Source: Hungatella sp. UBA3402
GTDB lineage: Bacteria > Bacillota > Clostridia > Lachnospirales > Lachnospiraceae
Assembly: GCA_002358555.1 (NCBI GenBank)
Contig: DEPC01000227.1
Coordinates: forward strand, 1-21,226
Length of the DNA: 21,226 nt
Direction of reading: 5' to 3'
Shown: positions 1 to 8,404 of the stretch, in pieces
Numbering within the stretch: position 1 is the stretch's first letter
Layout of the letters: every line of letters starts with the position of its first letter
Program-made: the position numbers and the translations under genes
The notes under the pieces: generated by a model
What the model was told of the DNA's origin: nothing
The model's input: only the letters and a program-made list of their open reading frames with translations
Databases searched by the model: none

Positions 1-261
1 CAGTTCTGTCATAGTAAATCCCGTTTCAACCCCAGCAGAACTGACTTGCATGGTGAGTTGTGCAATATCATCTTCCGCCTTACATCTGGTTATCATTCCG
101 TTCATTTTGTATTGTACCAGTCCCACCATGCTTGCTGGATCGAACCCCTTGGGAAGAATTCCGGTTCCGATTTCAACACGTGTAAAGTTCAGAACACTTT
201 TCGCTGCAATTAGTTTTGTCAAAAGACGCATCCCATTTTTAGTAATTACTGTACCATCCAA
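1..261 (-). CDS. Phage tail fibre protein, P2 gpH-like N-terminus (partial)
   Basis: The reading frame is open from a TTG start to the left window edge, giving 87 residues of a longer protein. The start is chosen because a perfect AAGGAGG lies 8 bases upstream (270-276). The only GTG nearby is out of frame and closes after eight codons. The segment running from NGMRLLTKLIAAK to FTRVEIGTGILPKGFDP resembles the N-terminal, baseplate-attaching region of P2 gpH/tail-collar fibre proteins (DUF3751 type), which have a basic helix followed by a 'ftr..iG.G' strand. It follows gpI directly, which is where P2 keeps its fibre gene. The receptor-binding C-terminus is outside the window, so host range cannot be judged. 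Family recognition is from memory of the pattern, not from a search. Confidence 0.8.
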   Translation of the reverse strand, partial: MDGTVITKNGMRLLTKLIAAKSVLNFTRVEIGTGILPKGFDPASMVGLVQYKMNGMITRCKAEDDIAQLTMQVSSAGVETGFTMTEL

Positions 262-269
262 CCACTTCG

Positions 270-276
270 CCTCCTT
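270..276 (-). promoter_or_regulatory. Ribosome binding site that fixes the TTG start of the tail fibre gene
   Basis: AAGGAGG on the minus strand, 8 bases before TTG at 261-259. It is the strongest Shine-Dalgarno sequence in this part of the window, and it supports a non-ATG start that would otherwise be doubtful. Confidence 0.75.
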
Positions 277-313
277 TTTAGAACTTTCTGATTTTGTTTT
301 GTACCATGAACTC

Positions 314-1027
314 TCAGTATTTTAGGCAATTATTACCGATTGGATAGGATAACCAGAGATGTCTTACACTACAAATACCTGGTTTTAACGGAATTCGTTT
401 TTTGACCGTTTTATAATAAGGATTCACATGAAACTTGGTTTTCACAAATACTTCCCTGCTGACTGCTGCATATATCTTAGTCTTTTTTGTCCGTTCTGTG
501 TGAATGGAATCCATATGAGCTGACAGCCGTTTATAGATATTTATTTTTTTCATCATATCTTCCATATCTATCTGCACATTTTGGGTTCCTGCATTTAAAA
601 TCACTCGAAAATGAAACGGCTTCCCACCATATTCAAACCATTCTTCAATCCTGCTTTCTGGATAAATCGCTCGAATTGCGGTTTCCACTGCATAGACAGT
701 TCCCATTTTTTTATGAACTTTCACGCTGCTTTTTACTAGATTTCGTTTTATTTCCAGCGGATAGGCATAGTCGTACCAGTCAACATGCATATCATATGCC
801 AGGATATCAATTAACCCCTCTGGTAATTCATCGATACGCGAATATATTAAAACTTTATCAATATTTCCTGAAACATCTAGCGCAGCCTTTGTAACCGCTG
901 CTGCAAGCGCCCTCATTTTAGGGTCATGTTTCAATGCTCCTGGTAAATAATCTGTAAAATCTATTGTAAAGATATCCCTTCTGTGGTTCAATGTTTTCTC
1001 CTGGTCAGGCATCTTCCACACCCCCAT
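314..1027 (-). CDS. Phage tail protein I (P2 gpI-like baseplate wedge)
   Basis: A 237-residue protein in the P2 gpI position, directly after gpJ and before the fibre. The segment containing DELPEGLIDILAYDMHVDWYD and KRNLVKSSVKVHKKMGTV matches the hallmark of the gpI family: 'lp..lL..LA...hvd.wd' followed by 'kr.li..s...Hr.kGT..av'. In P2, gpI is part of the baseplate wedge that links gpJ to the fibres. The ATG at 1027 has AAGGA six bases upstream. A second ATG at 1012 would begin MPDQEK and still overlap gpJ, so the true start may be five residues later. Either start overlaps the end of gpJ (1005), which implies coupled translation. The last 40 residues or so (basic, with a repeated Val-Lys pattern) extend past the core of the family. 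Confidence 0.88.
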   Translation of the reverse strand: MGVWKMPDQEKTLNHRRDIFTIDFTDYLPGALKHDPKMRALAAAVTKAALDVSGNIDKVLIYSRIDELPEGLIDILAYDMHVDWYDYAYPLEIKRNLVKSSVKVHKKMGTVYAVETAIRAIYPESRIEEWFEYGGKPFHFRVILNAGTQNVQIDMEDMMKKINIYKRLSAHMDSIHTERTKKTKIYAAVSREVFVKTKFHVNPYYKTVKKRIPLKPGICSVRHLWLSYPIGNNCLKY

Positions 1028-2153
1028 TCAGTATCCTTATTATATTTCTGTTTATCCGTGCAACATGGGTATCCTCTACCACTTTAAAGATTGGTTTTCT
1101 TACTTCTACCCGTTTTACACCAGTTGCCATCATTAACTGAATCAGATAGGATGGATTAATATCCCTCCCCATTTTTCCTGTCTGCCACCTTATGTAATCT
1201 TCAACTGCTGTTTTTATATCCCGTTCTATAATACTGGTACTTATCTGCTCATTTCTTCCTACGAAAAATGATACATCTAGTTCAAATATGTCTTCTTCTG
1301 GCATGGAAACTGTAACCACATCAGTTAATGGTCTAATATCAGAAGCATTAAGAGCTGCTTCAATTTCCTGTAAAATTGCCTGGGTAGGCTGCTCTCCATT
1401 CTGTAATAATATTCGGATATCTACGATTCCTGGTTCTGGGCTTGTCGCTGCTACATCAGCGATTGCTGCACTTACCGATTTGGCATGATAAATATATGCA
1501 TTGATTGGCCCTGCTGTAGAAAAACTCTCCATGCTTTCTCTCATGCGTTCATAGTATTCCGTATCTCCTTCTATCTCAGCACCGCCTTCGGTTTTTGTTA
1601 TGTTTTCTGCTTTTAAGTAATAATCATAAACATCCACAATCTCTTTTACTTGTCCTGGTGCAAGATTGTTTCCTATTATACCTGGTATCTGACATTTCCC
1701 ATTTACTTCCCCATAGGTTTCTCCAGCCTTTATTTCTAATTCTTCTGTGGTTTCAAATATGATTTCTCCATCAAAGGTTATCCGTGTCCCTTTTGGAATG
1801 ATTACACTTTGATTTTGTGCCATGGATATATAACACCTAAATTTTGCTATGGCTGGAGTTGCTGGAAGACGTTTGACATCTTTAAAAAGTTCGGCAAGAC
1901 TGTCCAAATAGTTTCCTTTGGCATACCTGGGAACATTCTTTTTTGCTGTTTCATTAATCAATACTCTCTGTTGCACTATAATAGCAGCACACCATGCTAT
2001 AAAAAGACGTTCTGGAGAAGCAGGATACACTTTATAATGTTTTTTCCCTGACTGTTTCATCATTTCTTCATACAGTGCAATCATATTGCTTTCAATTACT
2101 TCTGTACTGGTTTCCACAAACTCAATATCAGGATATTCCCGTTCAATCTTCAT
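1005..2153 (-). CDS. Baseplate assembly protein J (P2 gpJ-like)
   Basis: A 382-residue protein of the baseplate J family, the wedge component that connects gpW/gp25 to gpI around the baseplate rim. The sequence shows the usual order. The N-terminal helical part includes the motif GNYLDSLAELF near residue 80. A beta-rich middle follows, with 'IPKGTRITFDGEIIFET' and 'G.....GQVKEIVDVYD'. The characteristic 'GGAEIEGDTEYYERMRESMESFSTAGPI' region sits around residues 190-220. A C-terminal domain contains 'ADVAATSPEPGIVDIRIL'. The ATG has GGAAG six bases upstream, and the gene starts inside the last codons of gpW (2143). Length is somewhat above P2 gpJ (about 300) but normal for Firmicute prophages. 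Confidence 0.92.
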   Translation of the reverse strand: MKIEREYPDIEFVETSTEVIESNMIALYEEMMKQSGKKHYKVYPASPERLFIAWCAAIIVQQRVLINETAKKNVPRYAKGNYLDSLAELFKDVKRLPATPAIAKFRCYISMAQNQSVIIPKGTRITFDGEIIFETTEELEIKAGETYGEVNGKCQIPGIIGNNLAPGQVKEIVDVYDYYLKAENITKTEGGAEIEGDTEYYERMRESMESFSTAGPINAYIYHAKSVSAAIADVAATSPEPGIVDIRILLQNGEQPTQAILQEIEAALNASDIRPLTDVVTVSMPEEDIFELDVSFFVGRNEQISTSIIERDIKTAVEDYIRWQTGKMGRDINPSYLIQLMMATGVKRVEVRKPIFKVVEDTHVARINRNIIRILNGGVEDA

Positions 2154-2475
2154 AGTCTTCCTTTACCCCCTCTAGCTCAATAATCGGTATCAGCTTCCCT
2201 GTAAACGCATTTTCTTCAAAGCTTATGCCTCCTAAAATTGCCCGTGGCTCAAATTCTTCTATTTGGTCGTACAACTGTCCTATCATGATATTTTTGACAA
2301 CAGGAAGCGGTCTGCCTATCAACTGAGAAGGCAGACCTAAGTCTCTGAGCATGGGACAGGTATTTTCCCATGTGTCAATAATGATAGCTATATTCTGCAA
2401 TACTTCCTGATACACACTATTTGGAGCAAGGTCTATTGTTTCAAGCAGGTTCCCATCCCCTCGGATTATGTCCAT
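2143..2475 (-). CDS. Baseplate wedge protein W (P2 gpW / T4 gp25-like)
   Basis: A 110-residue protein in the position of P2 gpW, just before gpJ. Members of the gp25 family make up the core of the wedge and initiate sheath assembly. Visible features are the predicted helix 'VYQEVLQNIAIIIDTWENTCPMLRDLGL' and the later 'GQLYDQIEEFEPRAILGGISFEE', which corresponds to the 'I...l...EPRi.l..v' part of the gp25 fold. An AAGGTG Shine-Dalgarno precedes the ATG. It overlaps gpJ by 11 bases. The assignment rests on the EPR motif plus gene order. Confidence 0.82.
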   Translation of the reverse strand: MDIIRGDGNLLETIDLAPNSVYQEVLQNIAIIIDTWENTCPMLRDLGLPSQLIGRPLPVVKNIMIGQLYDQIEEFEPRAILGGISFEENAFTGKLIPIIELEGVKEDYED

Positions 2476-2481
2476 GTTTCA

Positions 2482-2883
2482 TCACCTTTTTGGATATTCT
2501 TTCAGTGTCACCTTTGCACTGGCTGCCCATAGTTCCCCCTGTCTGTCAAACCGTTTTAAGTCAACGGTTCCTTTCTGCATGACCCATTTGTAACTTCCAT
2601 ATACCTTTCCGCCAATAACAAGACGCTGTGCATATCCACTCTGCACCATATTCCGCAGTCTGCGGATTTCCTTTAACGGATTTACTCCTAAAAATACAGA
2701 AAAGACCATGGAAAAGGATATCGTTTCTATACTGGGGCCTATGTATTCTAATAAATCAGCTTTTATATGCCTGTCATGGGTTGCATAGTCTGCCGAAAAG
2801 TCCCAGCTCATGCTGTCAAATGTCCTTACTGTTTTATCCGATACACTAAAAACAAGGTCTCCGAAACTTCCAATTCTTGCCAT
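2482..2883 (-). CDS. Phage tail protein U (P2 gpU-like)
   Basis: A 133-residue protein. The N-terminus 'IGSFGDLVFSVSDKTVRTF', then 'THDRHIKADLLEYIGPSIETISFSMVF', 'LGVNPLKEIRRLR' and 'LVIGGKVYGSYKW', follow the P2 gpU family from end to end. In P2, gpU is a tail completion protein made with gpT and gpD. Here the gene has moved between gpV and gpW, whereas in P2 it lies between T and D. An AGGAAAGG sequence precedes the ATG, and the ATG's final bases abut the gpV stop at 2883, so the two are translationally coupled. Confidence 0.92.
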   Translation of the reverse strand: MARIGSFGDLVFSVSDKTVRTFDSMSWDFSADYATHDRHIKADLLEYIGPSIETISFSMVFSVFLGVNPLKEIRRLRNMVQSGYAQRLVIGGKVYGSYKWVMQKGTVDLKRFDRQGELWAASAKVTLKEYPKR

Positions 2884-3197
2884 TACATTACCTTTCCTAA
2901 TATATAGCCTTCCCCATCTCCATCAGGTATCATGAAACATAGCACCATTTCCCCGATATCTGGAATCCACTCTGTGATATATGCTTCATGGCTATGTCCT
3001 TCTTCTGTCTTGGTAGTATTCCCTTGAGTTTCTTTTTCTGTTGGAACAATGATTCTATGTCTGACCAGAATATGCAGCTCCCCTGAAATAATCCCGCCTT
3101 TATCTCCAAATTTAACACGAGCTTTCATGGCTTCTTGGTTTACACTCTGGACAATCCCTTTTCGTACAATGTTCTTTAACTCTGTAAAGTCTGCCAT
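2883..3197 (-). CDS. Short baseplate assembly protein V (P2 gpV-like, OB-fold only)
   Basis: A 104-residue protein in the gpV position behind gpD. The pattern is a gp5/gpV OB-fold: 'RKGIVQSVNQEAMKARVKF' at the start, and 'W.PDIGEMVLCFMIPDGDGEGYILGKVM' at the end, which corresponds to the family's 'p.vGeqV.vl...gd...gvVlG.l'. P2 gpV (about 211 residues) continues into a trimeric beta-helix spike with a metal-binding tip. This protein stops at the end of the OB fold. The stop codon is genuine and the next gene begins at once, so it is not an obvious truncation by mutation. The start overlaps the gpD stop as TGATG with GGAGGG upstream. Another protein may supply the puncturing tip. Confidence 0.83.
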   Translation of the reverse strand: MADFTELKNIVRKGIVQSVNQEAMKARVKFGDKGGIISGELHILVRHRIIVPTEKETQGNTTKTEEGHSHEAYITEWIPDIGEMVLCFMIPDGDGEGYILGKVM

Positions 3198-4492
3198 CAG
3201 TATCCCTCCAGCACCTGTTTTAGTGATAAATCTACGGTGTAGCCTCCTGTCAGGTTATGCTTTGCCTGGGTTACTTTGTACTTTTTATCAAATTTCTGGA
3301 ATCCTTTTAATGTTACAATAGTCCCTGCTACCAGACAGACATCTCCTACCACCTTTAAACTTGCTGTATATTCCTGAGTGTTTTTTTCTCGCAGCCGTTT
3401 TTTTGCCAGTTGCTTTGCTTCCTCTGTGTTGTGAATCTTTTCATTGATTTCTAAAATCTGTCCGGTTCCTGTGCTACTGTCTGGTGTATAAGTGTATTCT
3501 ATGGTTTCTTTGCTGTCTGGGTCAGAATAGGAAACATGACAGCTGGTGTATGCGGTATCTGTTAGACTGGTTCCCAGTTTGTACGATAGAATTTCCTTTC
3601 CTCCAAAACAAAATGTTTTTACTGCTGGTTTTTTGTCATATTCAGCGGCATCATAAATAATAATTTTCAGTGTTGTCACCTTCAATGCCATTCCTGCTGC
3701 ATGGCATAATTCCTGTAAAAATTTAATATCAGAAGTCTGTACTTGTTCTTTTCGATTGAATTTAGGATTATCAACTGCTTCATACAGGAAAGAAAGTCCA
3801 TTATCGCCCGCTATCTGCTCCCCAATCCCTTTTAAGGTAATATTTTCCCATGCCCGTGACTTTTTTGCCATCCGCAATGTAGAAGTATATGGAATCGAGG
3901 TACTTTTTATCGTTACTTTCGTAGGCGGCCCTGATACATCGATTCCGTCAATTTCAAAGGTTCCTATATTCAAGGTTACATCTTTTCCTGTCCCTTCCCA
4001 GTTTTGCTGAATTAAGACAGCAGTTACAAGTTTGGGGTTAGCCGCCTGTGCTTTTTCTGTGTTTTCAACGGCTGTACTTTTTTCGTTGCCTCTGGTTGTT
4101 ATCCGAAATACTTGTCCAGGATAAATCAAATCTGGATTCTTTATATTATTTTCCTGTGCTATCTGAGTATATTTTTTTGCACTTCCAAGATACTGCCTGG
4201 CAATGGCTGATAAGGTATCCCCTCGTTTTACCACATAATTGATAACCGTTTCCGTTTCAACTTCTTTAACAACCTGCTTTGCCGTTTTTACCATAACTGG
4301 TTTTACTTCCAGCCAGTCTCCAAGAAGATTTCTTTCCCTATCCTCATACACTATCTGAAAATCATCCGTATGTCCGTCTTCATTATCCGTATAGCTTGCA
4401 CTTACTAAATGCAGCTCGATATCTTCTGGAACCAAAACATTTTCAAATTTTAGTTTTAGTATCGCTCTGCGTGCAAGGTTTTTATCACTCAT
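3197..4492 (-). CDS. Late control protein D (P2 gpD/VgrG-type hub) with an internal LysM domain
   Basis: A 431-residue baseplate hub protein of the gpD/gp27 family, which forms the ring between tail tube and spike. The N-terminal barrel begins normally (residues 10-65, including 'YEDRERNLLGDWLEVKP'). A LysM domain is then spliced in at about 86-132, with 'YVVKRGDTLSAIARQYLG' and 'NPDLIYPGQVFRI' as its two conserved ends, flanked by charged linkers. The gpD sequence resumes with 'VLIQQNWEGTGKDVTLNIGTFEIDGIDV'. The C-terminal half carries 'DIKFLQELCHAAGMALKV', typical of the hub family. LysM usually binds N-acetylglucosamine polymers, so it might contact peptidoglycan, or it might be purely structural. 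It starts directly after gpX. Confidence 0.9.
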   Translation of the reverse strand: MSDKNLARRAILKLKFENVLVPEDIELHLVSASYTDNEDGHTDDFQIVYEDRERNLLGDWLEVKPVMVKTAKQVVKEVETETVINYVVKRGDTLSAIARQYLGSAKKYTQIAQENNIKNPDLIYPGQVFRITTRGNEKSTAVENTEKAQAANPKLVTAVLIQQNWEGTGKDVTLNIGTFEIDGIDVSGPPTKVTIKSTSIPYTSTLRMAKKSRAWENITLKGIGEQIAGDNGLSFLYEAVDNPKFNRKEQVQTSDIKFLQELCHAAGMALKVTTLKIIIYDAAEYDKKPAVKTFCFGGKEILSYKLGTSLTDTAYTSCHVSYSDPDSKETIEYTYTPDSSTGTGQILEINEKIHNTEEAKQLAKKRLREKNTQEYTASLKVVGDVCLVAGTIVTLKGFQKFDKKYKVTQAKHNLTGGYTVDLSLKQVLEGY

Positions 4493-4493
4493 G

Positions 4494-4709
4494 CTATATC
4501 AGTATCCCCCGTTTCCAAGGCGGAAGCTCCATGCTTTGGTCTTCCTCTATTGCTGGGATAGTTAAAACTATCCCAGCAGGTAAGACAAACCATGCAGCAT
4601 ATTTCAGATTTGCTTTTATCAGTTTATCTGTATGTAGGACACTTCCCATCTGTTGATAGGCTATTTGGTCCCACATGTCTCCAGAAATGGTCGTGTAGGT
4701 TTTATTCAT
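4494..4709 (-). CDS. Tail protein X (P2 gpX-like, LysM-related)
   Basis: A protein of 71 residues from the ATG at 4709 (MNKTYTTISGDMWDQIAYQQMG). An ATG at 4730 would add seven residues (MMRGGQG) with no better signal. I prefer 4709, which overlaps the end of the tape measure gene by 8 bases. The sequence has the gpX/LysM-like pattern: 'tisGDmWDqIAyq..G' , then 'li.aN......vlPaGivLtIPa'. Family members are small tail proteins found between tape measure and gpD in many contractile-tail prophages, and are presumed to sit at the tip of the tube or hub. It is followed one base later by gpD. Confidence 0.88.
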   Translation of the reverse strand: MNKTYTTISGDMWDQIAYQQMGSVLHTDKLIKANLKYAAWFVLPAGIVLTIPAIEEDQSMELPPWKRGILI

Positions 4710-7700
4710 GCCTTGACCGCCTCTCATCATCTGCTCTTTTATCCAGAAGGTCTTTCACATCCTGCAATAAACTTTTGTTGTTTTCCTGCAATTTTTCTTC
4801 TAAATCGCCTGCCTTATCACTGTCAACATAGATAGTCGGATTATTATTGATTACAATAGAATTTCCTCCCTGCTGCCAGGCGTTGTTCATAACTTCCAGG
4901 GGCTTTGTTTCTGGCATCTTGACATTATTATAAATTTCCTGTGGGAATGTCCTGACCGTTCCTTTTATTGCTGCGCCTTTTACAGCAGCATTTTGCGCCT
5001 GCATGATGTCTTTTGTCTGCTGTGCTGTGTATATGGTCATTCCTGGCGCATGGGTTATCAACTCTGGCCCTTCTTCACCTGCAATAAAGGTATCCGGCGT
5101 ATTTTTTGTTCCTTTTGCAAATGTCGGAATTGTGGGGATATTGATTCCTTTTCCTCCTACACCTGGAACCCAGTCTGGAATTTTTATGCTGTTTAATCCA
5201 GAAATTGCACTGTTAATCATGCCTATAATTCCATTAACAGCACCTGTTGCAATTCCTTTCAGACCGTCCCAAACACCCTGGAATACAGTTTTCACGCCTT
5301 CCCAGGCCGCGCCCCAATTTCCTGTAAAAACTCCTGTAATAAACTGAATTAGCCCAGAAAAAACCTGCTGTGCCGCCTGTACGATTGTGCCGATTGTCTG
5401 AAATACGGTACTAAATACCGAAAGCACCTGTGGCAGTGCTGCCTGAACTGCTGCTAAAATCTGCTGTAAGACTGGCTGTATAATGCTCCATATAGTCTGG
5501 AACACTGTCTGGACAACAGGCAAAACCGCTGAAAGAATCGTTATCATCATAGTCCCCATCTGCTGTATTCCCTGTACTATGGCCGGAAGAACCGTTGATA
5601 CAAGATAGTGAAATACTTCACTGATAACCGGAAACACAGATACTTGAAGGAAGCTTATTATTTCTTCAATAATTGGCATAATTCCTACAATAAAACTTCC
5701 TATTATCGGGATTATAGCTCCGATAAAGTCCGCGATTGCCTGAAAAACCTTCATAATCTCAGGGGCTGCTGATTGTACTCCGCTGATAATTCCTGGAACG
5801 ATGGTTGATATCAGCAGATTAAATACTCTTTCTGCAGTAGGAACTATATGTGTGGTTACAAATCCTACAAAATCCCCTGCTGCATGGGTTACTTTCTGAA
5901 AAACAGTTGAAAATGTGTCGAATATCGCAACACCCTTTTTGCCGAAAATTTCGTTTATCTTGTCCCTTGCTGCACTCAAATTGCCATCAGAAAAAACAGT
6001 TTTGATGGTTTCACCTGTACTTTTTATAACTGCAACAATTTTATCAAAAATTTCAAGCCCTTTTTGTCCAAAAACAGTTCCTATGGTTTCCCTGACTTTA
6101 TCAAAGTTTTTCCGCAGTAGTTCTACTGCAGTAATTATCATAGTTATTACGCCTACTATGGGGAGAACCTTTCCTGCTATCCCACCTAATGGGCCTAATA
6201 TAGTAGTTCCAAGTTTTGCTAATGGACCGAATGCCGTTTTTATTATATTCCCTACAGGGGCAATCACGGTTCCCAGCTTGCTAAAACCAGAGGCAACCAT
6301 GTTTCCTATCATTCCTAATGGAGAACGCTTAATGAAGTGATTGATACTTGATAATGGCTTCAGCAGAAATGAAAGTAATCTTGTCCCTGTTTTTGTTAGA
6401 CTTCCTCCCAAAGTTCCGGTCATTTGTGCAATTCCGGCAGACAGGCTTCTTTTTATACCTCCAAACAATCCCCCTGCCTTTTGAAACAGGATATTTTCTT
6501 TGAGCATATCTCCGGCTGCTTTTCCGACTCCTCCTAATGCATTAGTGACATTTTTAAAGTATCCTATCACTCCTCCCCCTGCTGCTTTTAATTTGTTTCC
6601 TAATCCAATACTTTTTGCCCCAAGAATTGCCGTTTTCCCTTCAAAAAGTGCAAATAGTTTTTGTACGTTTACAATTCCGTTTTTCATTTCCAGAAATCCC
6701 AGTTTTGCGGTAATTCCAGCTAGCTCCATTCCAGCAAGTGCTGTGCCTGCCTTTAAGGCTGTCTGAACCAGTTTCGGATTTTCTTGTGCAAATTGGGAAA
6801 TCTTTACTACTACGGCTGCAACTTTATCTGCGGCCTTTCCTACTATCGGCAAAAAAGTCTGTCCAAGGACAATACTGAGATTTGCAAAACTGTTCTTTGC
6901 TTTCTGCATTTTTGATTCTGTTGTACTGTCCATCTTTGCAAAGGCTTCTTCTGTTGCACCTACGCTGTCAATCATACCCTGCACTTGCTCATTAAATCCT
7001 TCTACACCTCCTGATAGAAGTGATGTGGCAGCTTTTCCAGCCTCAGCAGAACCAAACATATCATTTAAGCTTTTCCCGCTTTTTTGTGCTGCATCCTCCA
7101 GCATTTGTACGACTTCGCCTAAGCTTTTTCCGCTTGCCATCAGTTCCTTAAAACTTTGTCCAGCCGTTGCCCGTAATGTCTTGTCCGCTGTTGTACCAGA
7201 TTTGGAAAGCTCATTAAGCATACTGTTCATATAGGTTGTCGTTTCTGCTGCTGCAATTCCTTTGCTTGTCATGATTGCATAGCCGGCACATAACTGTTCC
7301 AATGCAACATTGTTTGCATTTGCTGTTGGGATAATTTTTCCCATTACACTAGATAACTGACCAACACTTACCTTACCTTTATTTTGAGTTTGTACCAACA
7401 TATCAGATACTTTTGATACTTCCTCTGCTTCCATGCCATAAGCATTTAATATCGTGGTGAGGACATCTAATGTCTGTGCACTGTCTGCAAATCCTGCCTT
7501 GGCCAGTTTTGTTGAATAGGACACAAAATTTACAGCATCCCCTGTCTTCTGTCCGGCAGAAATTGCATTATATACATCATCTGCTATCTGACTAGCTGCA
7601 AGTCCGGTTGTATTTGACAGTTTCATGATCTCACTGGACATCTCATCAAGCGGTACAGCCTTTTCATCAGCAATCGTTGAAACCTTTGCCATAGCAGTTT

Positions 7701-8385
7701 CATAATTCTTTGCCGCCTGAACGGGGCCGGCATAGATTGCGGTTGCGATACCGCCAAATACCCCTATTGTTCCTGCTAATTGCAATTTAGTCTGGGAAAT
7801 AGCAGCCTGGATTTCTTTTTGCTTTTCATTTAAACTTCCTAATCGTTCCTGAGAAGATTTCAGTCTGTCATAAGACTTCTGCAGCTTTTCGTTTTCACTG
7901 GCAAGGGTTTTTGTGTTGATTCCTGCCTGCTCTAACTCATTGCCCAGCTCTTTCATTTTTTGGTTATGACTTTCTATACTGGCAGAAGTTTGCTTTATTT
8001 GAACTTCTTCCTGTTTAAATCTATTATTGCACTGTTCAAGCTCCCTGGTTTCTCGGCTTAATTCGGCTGTTAATGCACCCGTTTCATCTCCATTTTTTTC
8101 AATTATGGCATTTAATGCATCAATATGGTCTTTATGTACCTGAATTTTCTGTGCTGTCTTTTCGTGCTGTATCTGCAGCTTTTCTAGCTTTTCTGTCTGC
8201 TTGAGAATTGCATTGGAAGATTTCGTGTAGCCATCAACCTTCGATTGCAGAGAATTGATTCCTTTTACACTTTCTTGCAGCTTCTTGTTTGTATCAATCG
8301 CACTTTTAAATGTGCTGTTAAAGTTTCCTCCAAGTGCAGCTTTTAACTTAAATAAAAGCTCAAATTCCTTTTGCGGCCCTGCCAA
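4702..8385 (-). CDS. Phage tail tape measure protein (TP901 core family)
   Basis: A 1227-residue protein, the longest in the window, as expected for the tail length ruler. Residues about 35-200 are a long charged helix or coiled coil ('EKLEKLQIQHEKTAQKIQ' and similar). Residues about 225-520 hold the TP901 core, recognisable by 'NYETAMAKVSTIADE', 'EIMKLSNTTGLAASQIADDVYNAISAGQ' and 'TLDVLTTILNAYGM'. The centre has Gly/Ile/Val-rich hydrophobic segments (for example 'LPIVGVITMIITAVELL') that may enter the host membrane. The tail end has 'FAKGTKNTPDTFIAGEEGPELI', common in tape measures. The start codon is TTG at 8385, with GAGGGTGGG just upstream. By the rule of thumb of roughly 1.5 angstrom per residue, the tail would be near 180 nm (inference). 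Confidence 0.95.
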   Translation of the reverse strand: MAGPQKEFELLFKLKAALGGNFNSTFKSAIDTNKKLQESVKGINSLQSKVDGYTKSSNAILKQTEKLEKLQIQHEKTAQKIQVHKDHIDALNAIIEKNGDETGALTAELSRETRELEQCNNRFKQEEVQIKQTSASIESHNQKMKELGNELEQAGINTKTLASENEKLQKSYDRLKSSQERLGSLNEKQKEIQAAISQTKLQLAGTIGVFGGIATAIYAGPVQAAKNYETAMAKVSTIADEKAVPLDEMSSEIMKLSNTTGLAASQIADDVYNAISAGQKTGDAVNFVSYSTKLAKAGFADSAQTLDVLTTILNAYGMEAEEVSKVSDMLVQTQNKGKVSVGQLSSVMGKIIPTANANNVALEQLCAGYAIMTSKGIAAAETTTYMNSMLNELSKSGTTADKTLRATAGQSFKELMASGKSLGEVVQMLEDAAQKSGKSLNDMFGSAEAGKAATSLLSGGVEGFNEQVQGMIDSVGATEEAFAKMDSTTESKMQKAKNSFANLSIVLGQTFLPIVGKAADKVAAVVVKISQFAQENPKLVQTALKAGTALAGMELAGITAKLGFLEMKNGIVNVQKLFALFEGKTAILGAKSIGLGNKLKAAGGGVIGYFKNVTNALGGVGKAAGDMLKENILFQKAGGLFGGIKRSLSAGIAQMTGTLGGSLTKTGTRLLSFLLKPLSSINHFIKRSPLGMIGNMVASGFSKLGTVIAPVGNIIKTAFGPLAKLGTTILGPLGGIAGKVLPIVGVITMIITAVELLRKNFDKVRETIGTVFGQKGLEIFDKIVAVIKSTGETIKTVFSDGNLSAARDKINEIFGKKGVAIFDTFSTVFQKVTHAAGDFVGFVTTHIVPTAERVFNLLISTIVPGIISGVQSAAPEIMKVFQAIADFIGAIIPIIGSFIVGIMPIIEEIISFLQVSVFPVISEVFHYLVSTVLPAIVQGIQQMGTMMITILSAVLPVVQTVFQTIWSIIQPVLQQILAAVQAALPQVLSVFSTVFQTIGTIVQAAQQVFSGLIQFITGVFTGNWGAAWEGVKTVFQGVWDGLKGIATGAVNGIIGMINSAISGLNSIKIPDWVPGVGGKGINIPTIPTFAKGTKNTPDTFIAGEEGPELITHAPGMTIYTAQQTKDIMQAQNAAVKGAAIKGTVRTFPQEIYNNVKMPETKPLEVMNNAWQQGGNSIVINNNPTIYVDSDKAGDLEEKLQENNKSLLQDVKDLLDKRADDERRSRHE

Positions 8386-8404
8386 AATCCCACCCTCTTT
8401 CCTG

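Noticed and set aside
487..894. Plus-strand frame of 135 codons
   Set aside because: Antisense to gpI, with Cys/Phe/Tyr/His-rich composition and no family resemblance; not a plausible gene.
5915..6340. Plus-strand frame of 141 codons
   Set aside because: Antisense to the tape measure gene. Its Pro/Ile/Phe-rich content mirrors the Gly/Asn/Lys-rich tape measure sequence on the other strand.
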